DNA of 64,000 nucleotides from Arenibacter sp. F26102 (GTDB lineage Bacteria > Bacteroidota > Bacteroidia > Flavobacteriales > Flavobacteriaceae). The notes beneath the pieces are model-generated. The model had not been told where the DNA came from and made no database searches. It was given only the letters and a program-made list of their open reading frames with translations. Both the position numbers and the translations under genes were made by a program. Where the stretch lies: contig NZ_JALKBC010000006.1 of the NCBI RefSeq assembly GCF_023015865.1, positions 248,001-312,000 of the forward strand, read 5' to 3'. Shown in pieces: positions 1-9,037 of the stretch. Position 1 is the first letter of the stretch, and every line of letters starts with the position of its first letter.

Positions 1-1307
1 TAGCGATTGCAGCCTTCTTCCCCATTTTTTTCCTGAATCCCTCTTAACTGGAGTATATTCTGGATGGTTTCGCGGACAATATCTTCCTCAAAGCTCTGTT
101 TTTGTAGGTTGATATCCTTATGGAGCAGGATATCTATTAATTCCTGTTTATCCAGTTCATCAATATTATCAGAAATATATCCGTTCTCTTTAAGAATTGC
201 TTCTACCACTTGCCTATGAACACTATGGTCTTGCCTAATATCCAAAGTGGCAAAATGCGTTCTAAATATTTTTACCTTGTCTATAAGATAATCTAAATCC
301 TTTAGGTATAACTTGTGGTATTTATTTATCAATATCGACCTAATTTCAAGAAGTGGTTCTATAATTTCATCGTAGCGCAACACTTTACTGGCGTCGAACA
401 TGGTATTGTACAACCGTCCCCTTAAATTGGATATGACATCCTGCAGTTCCCTAAAAGTTAATTTTTGCTGCAAGTTTTTTACATCGTGATAATAACATTT
501 CATTAGGGTGATACGAAGCTCATCGGCCACATCCTTGGTAATACTGGAAGTTACAAAAGGGTTTCCATCCCTATCCCCCCCAGGCCAAAACCCAAGTTTC
601 ATAATATTGTGATTATTAAAATCCATATCACCAATATTATCCTTGATGTAGGCATAAAGGTCACCAACTGCATCATAATAGACATTTCGTAAAATGTATA
701 TTATATTTTTGGCTTCATCCAAGGGAGTTGGTTTTTTAGCATTGATCAAGGAGGTTAGCCCCAATTGTTGGAGCACAAGATCAATGTCATTGATTTTATT
801 TTCCAAAATCAGACTCCTTAAATTACTAATTATATCCAATACAGCCGGTGTATAAAATTGTGTAGGATGTGCCGTTAAAACGATACGAGCACTAAAAGTG
901 GACAATTTTTCCGAAATCTGGTCCCAACTTTTATTTTTGTCCACAAGCTGAAAATAATCACCAATAGTCAATGAACTACTGTGTTTCTGAAGACTTGGAA
1001 AGGCTGCATCCTCAACACTGTCATACAACACAACTTGTCTTTCCACATACTGAATAATCCGGAACATAAAATCTATCCTGTCTTTTTCCGAATCTATCTT
1101 TGCATAGTTTTGAAAAAAAGTGTCCAAAATTTCCTGTGGATTTTTCCCTGACTTCAACCCCTTTTCGGCCTGATCCAATAATAATGGAATAAGCATTCCA
1201 ACATTTTCAATATTTCTATACGGCAAATTAAGAAACAAGCTGTTATAAATATTGAACTTGTTATGGACCGATTTTTTAAACTCGTCTAATCTCTCTGATT
1301 GATGCAT
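1..1307 (-). CDS. ppc: Phosphoenolpyruvate carboxylase, amino-terminal half (partial)
   Basis: Carboxylates phosphoenolpyruvate to oxaloacetate to refill the TCA cycle in the cytosol. Reading the minus strand from ATG at 1307 gives MHQSERLDEF and 435 residues without a stop to the window edge; the family is about 850-900 residues, so roughly the carboxy half lies outside. Two family signatures are visible: LTAHPTQ, holding the catalytic histidine, near 865-885, and GFWPGGDRDGNPFVTSS near 550-600, a phosphate/bicarbonate-binding loop. The start is supported by an in-frame ATG at the edge of an AT-rich gap. No neighbour suggests an operon; the gene appears to be transcribed alone from the gap at 1308-1550. 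Confidence 0.93.
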   Translation of the reverse strand, partial: MHQSERLDEFKKSVHNKFNIYNSLFLNLPYRNIENVGMLIPLLLDQAEKGLKSGKNPQEILDTFFQNYAKIDSEKDRIDFMFRIIQYVERQVVLYDSVEDAAFPSLQKHSSSLTIGDYFQLVDKNKSWDQISEKLSTFSARIVLTAHPTQFYTPAVLDIISNLRSLILENKINDIDLVLQQLGLTSLINAKKPTPLDEAKNIIYILRNVYYDAVGDLYAYIKDNIGDMDFNNHNIMKLGFWPGGDRDGNPFVTSSITKDVADELRITLMKCYYHDVKNLQQKLTFRELQDVISNLRGRLYNTMFDASKVLRYDEIIEPLLEIRSILINKYHKLYLKDLDYLIDKVKIFRTHFATLDIRQDHSVHRQVVEAILKENGYISDNIDELDKQELIDILLHKDINLQKQSFEEDIVRETIQNILQLRGIQEKNGEEGCNR

Positions 1308-2327
1308 ACATCTTTAATTACATTCTACATTATCAATTTCCACAAAATATGGAAACATGAATTTCAAAAATTAAATATCGGCATATTTTTAGATTTGAGG
1401 TAAGAATTATGCTCCAAACATCAAAATTTTATGGGGACACCTCAAAATCAATCCACTTCACAACAATAATTTTCCAAACGGATTACAACAGCTTACATTT
1501 ACATTGTAATAATAGAAAAGTAATTTTTTCATTTTCATATAGTGTTCTCGTAAAAGAGCTTTGTCTTAATGGCAAGGCTCTTTTTAGTTTCTACCTATTT
1601 AAAGCCAGCTCTATTAAATTGCCTGGTTAAAAGGAAAATATAAGCGGATTATTCATTATTGTTATGTTTCTTAATTGCTAGTTTTATTAACCAGAAAAAA
1701 TTGAGTAAAACTAATAGTAGATTGTTCTTACATTTTACTCAAGTGGTTCTTATTGTTTTATTATCGGTTTTCGTGAATCTCCGATTTAGTTCATTGATTT
1801 CTGCTTGTTATGTCTTGGCATTCATGAACCTTCGGTTTCTTTACGGGCCAATGAAACCCAACTTAGGAGGTTCATGAATACCTTATTCCAAAATATGTAG
1901 GCCATGAATAAATGGAAACCGCAGGTTCACGAATTCATATTTAACAAAATATCAAGCCATGAGCTAAATTATTTCCAAGGCTTCAATAATTCTTTGCGGC
2001 TATTACATCTCCACTATGGAAGAACGTCTACCCAACAATAGACTTTGAAAGCGATGATCAATTGTATTCGAAAACGGACAATGATTTTTCAACACTAAAA
2101 GGTTTACGGAACACAGAAACGGCCCATTTTCAATTTCATCTTAAATCAAGTGGTTTTCACAGTGTGTGACGTGGCTGTTTATCAAGGTTGACCTGGCTAC
2201 TGCTTGCTCCTCTAAACCAAGATACACCGCACCTGGGTTTTTCGGCCAAGATCCTTTTTTAGGCGAAGCAAAAATTGAACTGAATACGAATTGTGAAATT
2301 GTTAATTGTAAGGTTTTCCTATTATTT
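1308..2327. other. 1-kb gap: hairpin, imperfect inverted repeat, possible decayed coding remnant
   Basis: No convincing intact gene. Besides the hairpin at 1552-1584 it holds an imperfect inverted repeat: ATGAACCTTCGGTTTC at 1824-1839 against GAAACCGCAGGTTCAC at 1915-1930. From 1990 to 2169 one plus-strand frame is open for 59 codons without an ATG and has protein-like composition (LWKNVYPTIDFESDDQLYSK); the next frame continues open from 2166 to about 2340. This could be a frameshifted remnant of a longer gene, but I recognise no family. Confidence 0.3.
1552..1584. terminator. Terminator-like hairpin between ppc and the ethanolamine-type operon
   Basis: AAAAGAGCTTTGTC (1552-1565) pairs with GGCAAGGCTCTTTT (1571-1584) around a TTAAT loop, with G-U wobbles in the stem. 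Runs of T follow on the plus strand and of A precede it, so it could act in either direction. On the minus strand it would separate transcripts coming from the 2328-8828 operon from ppc. Confidence 0.55.
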
Positions 2328-3119
2328 TCAAGCTATAAACTTCAACCACGCCATTATTTCTTGTGTATGCAGTTGGTAATCACAAATCTCGGGTGGAATT
2401 CCTTTCTGTTCTTTTAATGATAAGGCAAATTCTTTCACGTCCTCCAAAGATTTAAAAGCACCACTGTTCACCAATTTTTCGGATAAAAACGAACCGATCA
2501 ATGCCATGTCCGAAGTATTAAATTCAGGATGGTATTGTACTCCAAAAAATGAACCTTTTTTATAGTCGAATATCATGGCCTGTACATTGGAATGGGGATT
2601 ACTGGCTAAAACCAGGGCGTTTTCGGGCACCTTTGCCACTTCATCATAATGAATACACAGTGCAGAATAGGTCTTTTTACGGTGGGAAGTCAAGGGAATT
2701 TTTCTTCCTAAAGGGGTGAGTTCAATTGGTTTGGAGATTCCAAACTCCAAACCGTTCTTGCTAAGCGCCACCTGCCCCCCTGCAACTACAGTGGCTATCT
2801 GCATGCCCCAGCAGCTGCCGTAAAACGGTACACCACTCTTGAAAACCTCATCGGCAAAATTTAATTGCTGTTGAACATCAGGGATATCGTCGAGAACACT
2901 AAGAGAGCTGCCGGTCCACAATACCCCATCATAATTTTTCAACAGTGCAGCAGTGGGCAATTCACGTGCCCCATCAGCCGGAAAGGCAAAATCTGTCTGT
3001 GCCTTTGGAACCAAGCCCTTCAGCATTTCCTGGAACATTAGATGATATGGTTTTATCCCAAAAGCTCCCCTTTGCAGGCGTGTTTGTTCGTTATTGCCTT
3101 CTACTATTAATAATTTCAC
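2328..3119 (-). CDS. Class I glutamine amidotransferase, probable gamma-glutamyl amide hydrolase
   Basis: A 263-residue stand-alone GATase domain with the full triad: nucleophile Cys103 in GSCWGMQ, His197 and Glu199 in VQYHPEF. Stand-alone GATases of this type cleave gamma-glutamyl amides, as PuuD does in putrescine degradation, although this one resembles the GMP-synthase-like branch. It is the last gene of a five-gene minus-strand operon and starts 2 bases after the stop of the alcohol dehydrogenase, so the two are probably translationally coupled. From the neighbours I infer that it releases glutamate from a gamma-glutamylated product, for example gamma-glutamylglycine. The substrate cannot be read from sequence. 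Confidence 0.85.
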   Translation of the reverse strand: MKLLIVEGNNEQTRLQRGAFGIKPYHLMFQEMLKGLVPKAQTDFAFPADGARELPTAALLKNYDGVLWTGSSLSVLDDIPDVQQQLNFADEVFKSGVPFYGSCWGMQIATVVAGGQVALSKNGLEFGISKPIELTPLGRKIPLTSHRKKTYSALCIHYDEVAKVPENALVLASNPHSNVQAMIFDYKKGSFFGVQYHPEFNTSDMALIGSFLSEKLVNSGAFKSLEDVKEFALSLKEQKGIPPEICDYQLHTQEIMAWLKFIA

Positions 3120-3121
3120 CC

Positions 3122-4294
3122 TTAAAGTCCATTTATTTCACCGGATACAGCAGCTCTAAAAAGTTGCTCCAAATCCTTTGCGTTAACAGGTTTTGCGTTG
3201 GAAGGCGTTGATGGATCTTTAAAGGCCATTTCCCCTATTTCCTTAGCATCATCAGTATTAATATCTATATCTTTTAGTGTATGAGGAATGTTCAATTCTT
3301 TTCTCAAATCGATTATATAATGGATAATAGCATCAGTACCTTGCCTTTCCAGTCCAAGGACTTTGCTTAAATGCACCATTCTATCCTCAATGGCTGCCTT
3401 ATTCTGTTTTAAGGCATATGGCAATATTATGGCATTTAACAAACCGTGTTGTTTATTGTAAATAGCTCCCAATTGATGGGCCACTGAATGAACGGAACCC
3501 AATCCTTTTTGAAAGGCCGTGGCTCCCATAGAGGCAGCTACCAACATTTGTCCCCGGGCCTCCAGATTTTTTCCGTCCTTTACTGCTATCGGCAAGTATT
3601 TGGCTATAATGCGGATAGCTTCAATAGCAATACCTTCGGCCATTGGATGGTATCCCGGAGCGCAATATGCCTCAATAGCATGCACCATGGCATCTACCCC
3701 CGTCCAGGCCGTTATATGTGGAGGCAAGCCCAAGGTCAATTCAGGATCGGATATCACTATTGCCGGTAACATTTTAGGGTGAAAAATGATTTTCTTGGTA
3801 TGCTTTTTTTCATCCAAAATCACCGATGCCCTACCTACCTCTGACCCTGTACCAGCAGTAGTCGGGACAGCTATAATGGGCGCAATTCCGGCTAGGTCGG
3901 CATAACTCCAATTATCGCCCACATCTTCAAAATCCCAAAGCGACCTGGTCTGTCCGGACATAAATGCGATTGTTTTGGCAGCATCAATTGCAGAACCACC
4001 GCCAAAGGCAATAACTCCGTCATGTTTATTTTTTACATAATGGGCCACCCCGTCGACAACATTCTTTTCGGTCGGATTTCCTTGCACATCACTGTATACC
4101 GTAAAATCTAACCCGTCCTTTTTTAAAATGTTTGTGGTTTTTTCTACAATATCCAATTTTACCAAACCCTCATCAGTAACAAATAAAGGATTCTTGATTC
4201 CCAATTTTTGGCATGCCTGTGATATCTCATTTATTCTACCGTTTCCGAACCAGATGGTGGTAGGATAATTCCAATTTGTATTTGCTAATTGCAT
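3122..4294 (-). CDS. Iron-containing (group III) alcohol dehydrogenase
   Basis: 390 residues, the normal length for the family. The NAD(P)-binding loop GGGSAIDAAK is at 98-107. The four metal ligands are present with the FucO spacing: Asp201 and His205 in TGVDAMVHAIEAY, His269 in GSVHSVAHQLG and His283 in NKQHGLLNA. It oxidises a primary alcohol to an aldehyde, or the reverse. Between an aldehyde dehydrogenase and a gamma-glutamyl-type hydrolase, and downstream of a GS-like ligase, the likely substrate is the hydroxyl of a gamma-glutamylated amino alcohol such as gamma-glutamylethanolamide; that is inference. The start is 40 bases after the aldehyde dehydrogenase stop. Confidence 0.92.
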   Translation of the reverse strand: MQLANTNWNYPTTIWFGNGRINEISQACQKLGIKNPLFVTDEGLVKLDIVEKTTNILKKDGLDFTVYSDVQGNPTEKNVVDGVAHYVKNKHDGVIAFGGGSAIDAAKTIAFMSGQTRSLWDFEDVGDNWSYADLAGIAPIIAVPTTAGTGSEVGRASVILDEKKHTKKIIFHPKMLPAIVISDPELTLGLPPHITAWTGVDAMVHAIEAYCAPGYHPMAEGIAIEAIRIIAKYLPIAVKDGKNLEARGQMLVAASMGATAFQKGLGSVHSVAHQLGAIYNKQHGLLNAIILPYALKQNKAAIEDRMVHLSKVLGLERQGTDAIIHYIIDLRKELNIPHTLKDIDINTDDAKEIGEMAFKDPSTPSNAKPVNAKDLEQLFRAAVSGEINGL

Positions 4295-4334
4295 TAATTC
4301 TTATTTTTTAATTCAATAAATTGATTTATAAACT

Positions 4335-5720
4335 TTATTTCCCTTTTCGAAAATTAAACGACTTCACCCGTGTAACATGGTCGTAGCCAATTTTTGACAG
4401 GGTAACGCCCTTTCCCGAATTTTTTACACCCGTCCAGGCCAAGGCAGGATCCAAATAATCACAGCGGTTCATATACACAGTACCGGTTTCAATTTTCTGT
4501 CCTAGATCAATAGCGCGATCCTGGTCATTGCCCCATAAAGAGGCGGTAAGTCCGTATTGGGAATCATTCATCAATCGCAATGCTTCCTCATCGTTCTTAA
4601 CCTTCATTATCCCTACTACAGGTCCAAAGCTTTCCTCGGTCATTACCTCCATAGTATGATCTACATTCACCAATACATGAGGGGATAAATAGGGAGTATC
4701 TCTTTTGGATGCCGCGAACAGGGATTCCGGCACCAAGGACTTTGCACCTTTACCCAATGCCTGTTCTATTTGTTTTCTTACGTAATTGGCCGCATCAGTC
4801 TTCACCATTGGTCCCAGATTGGTCCCTGAATCCAAAGGATTTCCTAATTTGTATTGCTTTGTCAGCGCTACAAATCCGTCAACAAACTTGTCATAAAGTG
4901 ATTCGTGGACATAAATTCTTTCAATACCACAGCAGGATTGTCCACTGTTAAAGAATGCCCCATCCACCAAATTTTCCACACTAATTTCCAAATTGGCATC
5001 GGCCATTACGTAGGCGGGATCTTTACCTCCCAATTCCAAACCACATGGAATAAACTTGTTCAGCAGCGATTTTTGAACAGCAATTCCACCCTGTACGGAA
5101 CCGGTAAAATACACTCCGTCAATTCTGGTATCGGCAATTAATTGGGCCGTATGTTTATGGTTTAGGTGCAATATTTGAAAAACACCTTTAGGAAGTCCCG
5201 CCTTTACTGCTGCTTTGGCGTATCGTTCCGCCACCAAAGGTGTCTGGAAAGAATGTTTTAAAATCACCACGTTTCCTGCCATTAGAGCGGGAACAATAGC
5301 ATTTACTGAGGTTAGGAAAGGATAATTCCAAGGGCTTAGCACGCTAACGACGCCAATGGGAACACGTTCTACCCATCTTTTATCCGGGTTGGTACTATCT
5401 ACCACCTTATAATCGGCTAAAGCCTCTTCAGCAGCACCGATCATATAATGGGCACGGTCCGCAAACCCTTTTATCTCCCCAGGGGATTGACCCAAGGGCC
5501 TACCCATTTGCCAGGTAATTTCGAGGGCAATGTCATTTTTATCCTGAACAATGGCCTCCACGAAAGATGTAATATACTTTGCACGTTCAGCAATGGATAG
5601 ATCGGACCACAATGGAAAAGCACTTTGGGCCATACTTAATGCCTGCTCAATATCCTTTGGACCATGTTCTTCAGCTGTATAATAAATACTGCCGTCTATA
5701 GGTGATATGGTGTTTATCAT
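4335..5720 (-). CDS. NAD(P)-dependent aldehyde dehydrogenase
   Basis: 461-residue ALDH-superfamily enzyme. The catalytic set is intact: Asn132 in SPWNYPF, Lys155, general base Glu229 in LELGGKDP and nucleophile Cys263 in FNSGQSCCG, with the usual 34-residue spacing between Glu and Cys. The general-base glutamate indicates a hydrolytic aldehyde-to-acid enzyme, unlike the CoA-acylating one at 11010. It starts 3 bases after the ligase stop and precedes the alcohol dehydrogenase, so alcohol to aldehyde to acid oxidation is encoded in one operon. Proposed role: oxidation of gamma-glutamylacetaldehyde to gamma-glutamylglycine (inferred from context). Confidence 0.93.
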   Translation of the reverse strand: MINTISPIDGSIYYTAEEHGPKDIEQALSMAQSAFPLWSDLSIAERAKYITSFVEAIVQDKNDIALEITWQMGRPLGQSPGEIKGFADRAHYMIGAAEEALADYKVVDSTNPDKRWVERVPIGVVSVLSPWNYPFLTSVNAIVPALMAGNVVILKHSFQTPLVAERYAKAAVKAGLPKGVFQILHLNHKHTAQLIADTRIDGVYFTGSVQGGIAVQKSLLNKFIPCGLELGGKDPAYVMADANLEISVENLVDGAFFNSGQSCCGIERIYVHESLYDKFVDGFVALTKQYKLGNPLDSGTNLGPMVKTDAANYVRKQIEQALGKGAKSLVPESLFAASKRDTPYLSPHVLVNVDHTMEVMTEESFGPVVGIMKVKNDEEALRLMNDSQYGLTASLWGNDQDRAIDLGQKIETGTVYMNRCDYLDPALAWTGVKNSGKGVTLSKIGYDHVTRVKSFNFRKGK

Positions 5721-5723
5721 TTC

Positions 5724-7100
5724 TTAAATTATTTCAAAATAACGATTTAATTGCCAGTCTGTTATGGCTCCAAGTTGTTGCTGATCTTCCCATAGTCGGG
5801 TATACGCATAATGATCCACAAATATATCACCAAACAAGTCTCGAGCAATTTTTGAATTCTTAAACTTCTCAGCAGCATGTGATAAGGTCCTGGGCAATTG
5901 AAGTTCCTGAGGAAAATCTACATCATAGGCGTTACCATCCACTGCTTTGGTTGGTTCAATTTTATTCTCTATACCCCATATTCCGGAACCAATTGCGGCC
6001 GCCAGCGCCAAATATGGATTAATATCGGCTGCAGACACCCGGTATTCCACTCTTTGTGATTTTTCCGATCCCGGGATGGCCCTAAGTGCACAAGTTCTAT
6101 TGTCCATACCCCAAGAAGCAGCCGTAGGTGCCCAAAAACCAGGAATTAGTCGGGTATAGCTATTACAGGTAGAGGCCACCATAGCGAGCAATTCGGGCAT
6201 TAATTTTTGTTGACCTCCAATAAACCAACGCATAACGTCTGACATTCCCTGCTCCTTGTTTTTATCATAAAAGGCAGATGAACCATCCTTGTTTTGTAAA
6301 GAAATATGGATATGTCCGGATTGACCGGGATAATTGGAAGACCATTTTGCCATAAAGCAGGCCATCAAATTATTTTGTTGTGCCCAAACTTTTATAAAGT
6401 TCTTAAATAGAGCCCCATTATCGGCAGCCCGCAGAGCCTCGGAATATTCAAGAGCTCCTTCGAGCACTCCTGCCCCAGTTTCTGTATGCAGGCCTTCCAA
6501 AGGCATTCCCATCTCCTGGGCAAGGCTCATTATTTCGTGGTAAAAATTGGCATGGGTAGAGCTTCGCAATATGGAATATCCAAAATTACCCGGTGTCATA
6601 GGCTCCAAATTATGGTAGTTCTTATCGCGAACGGACTTCGGGGTCTCATTGAATAGGAAAAATTCGAACTCAAAGGAGGCACTCGCCGTATACCCAATAT
6701 TCCCCAATCTATCCAAGGTTTTACGCAGAACAGATCTAGGGCATACACTAGCAGCATTACTCTCGGAAAAATCAACCAAAAATATAACCGATTTAAAATC
6801 TTCCGTTGGCAACAGTCTCATACTGGACGCATCTATAGTAGCATTGGCATCCGTAAAACCATCTGCCCAACCGGTAAAGGAATCATCATTGTATAAAACA
6901 TCATTGGAGTCCCAGCCAAAGATCACACTGCAAAATCCGAATCCCTTGTCCAAAGCTGAAAGGAATTTTTTGGAATTTACATATTTCCCACGAAGTACGC
7001 CATCAACATCAACCACAGCCAACTTTATATTTTCAATCTGATGTTCGTTAATGTATTTCTTTACCGATTCCGGTGTTATTTTTGGTTCTTCCTTTTTCAT
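5724..7100 (-). CDS. Glutamine synthetase-like gamma-glutamyl-amine ligase
   Basis: 458 residues with the GS fold: N-terminal beta-grasp domain (KLAVVDVDGVLRGKYV), ATP and metal motifs including SASFEFEFFLF, SGHIHISLQ, and NRTCALRAIPG leading into RVEYRVSAADINPYLALAA. The lid differs from housekeeping GlnA and resembles the PuuA / GlnA4 / IpuC ligases that join glutamate to amines. With an ethanolamine-type permease upstream and ALDH, Fe-ADH and GATase downstream, gamma-glutamylation of ethanolamine or a related amino alcohol is the likely reaction. A 237-base gap separates it from the permease; it may carry a second promoter, but no clear box is seen. A true ammonia-using GS cannot be excluded. 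Confidence 0.88.
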   Translation of the reverse strand: MKKEEPKITPESVKKYINEHQIENIKLAVVDVDGVLRGKYVNSKKFLSALDKGFGFCSVIFGWDSNDVLYNDDSFTGWADGFTDANATIDASSMRLLPTEDFKSVIFLVDFSESNAASVCPRSVLRKTLDRLGNIGYTASASFEFEFFLFNETPKSVRDKNYHNLEPMTPGNFGYSILRSSTHANFYHEIMSLAQEMGMPLEGLHTETGAGVLEGALEYSEALRAADNGALFKNFIKVWAQQNNLMACFMAKWSSNYPGQSGHIHISLQNKDGSSAFYDKNKEQGMSDVMRWFIGGQQKLMPELLAMVASTCNSYTRLIPGFWAPTAASWGMDNRTCALRAIPGSEKSQRVEYRVSAADINPYLALAAAIGSGIWGIENKIEPTKAVDGNAYDVDFPQELQLPRTLSHAAEKFKNSKIARDLFGDIFVDHYAYTRLWEDQQQLGAITDWQLNRYFEII

Positions 7101-7337
7101 AGGTCTATTATTATTGTTTTCTATTGGCCCAATGAAACCCTCGTAATGGACAGTAAGGTTTCACTCGACTACTTTTTGGTTGATTTTTCAATTCTTATTA
7201 TATAGTGCCGTTTTAAGAGAATGGTGTATTTATACTACTTCAGTTGTTGTATATCCAAGTTTCCAATCTATAATTGCATGTTGACAAGAAGATCTTATAT
7301 AAAAATATTGATTAATGTCCACCTCTACGTATAAAAT

Positions 7338-8828
7338 CTAGTTTTTTACTAGAGCTTTTTTCGTTTCGTGCTCCAGGGCAAATTCTTCCTCGGGGGAGAG
7401 TATCAATCGATGCCTACCTTTAAGTCCAAAGTATACCAAACCTATTATTAAATAGCCTATGGAATTAAAAACAGCAGTCCTATAGGATTGATCCTGCAGC
7501 TGAAAATATATGATTACACTTGCCAGAAAAATAGTGGTCCAAGCACCAACCTTCCCAAAAGGACTAACATAAGGCCTTTCCAGTTCCGGCTTGTTTTTTC
7601 GCAATAACAAAAAAGAACCGCATTGTAGAATATAGGATAACATGGCACTAAAAACAGCGATGTTCAATAAAGCCCCTCCAATAAAGACCTCACTTTCATT
7701 TCCGGCCAAAAATTTGGTAACCATCAGAACCACAAAACCAATAACCGATCCTAAAATCAAAGCGGTATAAGGTGTTTTTCTTTTGCTATGGGTAAGGGAC
7801 AGCAGTACTGGGAAATAACCTGCCCTAGAAAGGGAATAGATCTGTCTCCCAAAAGCGAAGATAATGGTATGGAATGATGCCAAAAGTCCAATGGAAGCAA
7901 CCAAGGCCAAAAGTTTGGCAATGTTATCCCCATACAACACTTTAAATCCGTCCAATAAAGGTTCCCCGGATTGGGAAAGGGCAAAAGAACCCAAAGGTAT
8001 TGAAGCATTAAGCCAAAGGATTAAAAAAGCCGAAATAATCAGCGTAATGATTCCGTAGGTCAACCCCTGGGGCATATCCTTTTTGGGATCCACGGATTCT
8101 TCTGCCGCCAATGGCAATTGTTCAATGGCCAAAAACAACCATACTGCAAAGGGCATGGCTTTGAGAGCTCCTTCCCAGCCAAAGGGGAATAATGAACCTC
8201 CTCCTCCAGGCAAATGTTCGGCAGTACCTTCGGCACCTGCCTTAATATCCAAGGCATAGGTAGTAAAATCGGCACTTCCAATAGAGGATACCCAAAATAT
8301 ACCCAAACAGCCCAAAGCCAATAGCGTGAGTGCTACAGTAAATTTAAAGGAGAGTTCCACTCCTACTATGTTCAAAAGGGTAAAGATCGTATAGAATCCG
8401 AACCACCAAAAAGGCAGAAAATCCGGTGATGTTTCAAAAATGCCCTGCATATAATTACTAAGAAAAAACACGATAACGGCCGGCGTAAGAATAAATTCAA
8501 GGTTTTCCACCAGGCCTGTAAAGAATCCGCCCCAAGGTCCCATGGCCGATCTAGCAAAAGAATAAGCGCCACCGGTATGTGGAAGGGCAGGAGACATTTC
8601 TGCAACGCTCTGGGTAAGCCCAACATACATAACGGCTACAATACAGGTAGCTACGAACATACCGCCCCATCCACCTGAAGCCAGACCCAAGTTCCAGCCG
8701 GAAAAATGCCCCGATATCACGGCTCCCACCCCTAAGGCCCATAAGGACCAAACACCTGCATGGCGTTTAAGTTCCCTGGATTCAAAATAGGATTTATCCA
8801 TTTTCTTGTACTTCACGCCTTTGCTCAT
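7338..8828 (-). CDS. eat: APC-superfamily permease, ethanolamine permease (Eat) type
   Basis: 496 residues with about 12 hydrophobic segments, an inner-membrane amino-acid/polyamine/organocation carrier. The opening LWALGVGAVISGHFSGWN, the block PFAVWLFLAIEQLPLAAEES followed by VDPKK, and the acidic tail SPEEEFAL are the pattern I know from ethanolamine permeases of the Eat group (TC 2.A.3.5). It is the first gene of the minus-strand operon ending at 2328, and its identity is what points the operon towards ethanolamine rather than putrescine. The start MSKGVKYKKMDKSYFESRELKRH could instead be the internal ATG ten codons later. Confidence 0.82.
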   Translation of the reverse strand: MSKGVKYKKMDKSYFESRELKRHAGVWSLWALGVGAVISGHFSGWNLGLASGGWGGMFVATCIVAVMYVGLTQSVAEMSPALPHTGGAYSFARSAMGPWGGFFTGLVENLEFILTPAVIVFFLSNYMQGIFETSPDFLPFWWFGFYTIFTLLNIVGVELSFKFTVALTLLALGCLGIFWVSSIGSADFTTYALDIKAGAEGTAEHLPGGGGSLFPFGWEGALKAMPFAVWLFLAIEQLPLAAEESVDPKKDMPQGLTYGIITLIISAFLILWLNASIPLGSFALSQSGEPLLDGFKVLYGDNIAKLLALVASIGLLASFHTIIFAFGRQIYSLSRAGYFPVLLSLTHSKRKTPYTALILGSVIGFVVLMVTKFLAGNESEVFIGGALLNIAVFSAMLSYILQCGSFLLLRKNKPELERPYVSPFGKVGAWTTIFLASVIIYFQLQDQSYRTAVFNSIGYLIIGLVYFGLKGRHRLILSPEEEFALEHETKKALVKN

Positions 8829-8934
8829 ATCAATTATTTAGGTTTTGGTTGGACTATGCTGTTGACTAATATACAATGAATTAAAAAAAATAACCCTTTG
8901 AAAACCGAACATATATTCTACATATCTAATCAAA

Positions 8935-8965
8935 AAACCATAGAAAATTACCTTTTCTATGGTTT
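8935..8965 (-). terminator. Rho-independent terminator of the inositol operon
   Basis: A perfect 13-bp stem, AAACCATAGAAAA at 8935-8947 with TTTTCTATGGTTT at 8953-8965, around a 5-base loop. On the minus strand it is followed by a T-run (TTTTTTG). It lies 73 bases after the iolG stop and before the permease start, separating the two catabolic operons. Confidence 0.88.
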
Positions 8966-9037
8966 CTACAATGATTTGCCCTATGGACTAATAAATTCTT
9001 AAAATAGGCCTATTTTAACCCCTAAATAATGTTTGGT

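Noticed and set aside
1409-1877. Two short plus-strand frames of 73 and 72 residues
   Set aside because: Low-complexity, rich in Phe, Leu and Ser, no family resemblance; the first overlaps the hairpin at 1552.
2328-8828. Putrescine (Puu) degradation operon
   Set aside because: The permease resembles the ethanolamine type, an alcohol dehydrogenase is present, and no PuuB-type oxidase or GABA aminotransferase is seen.
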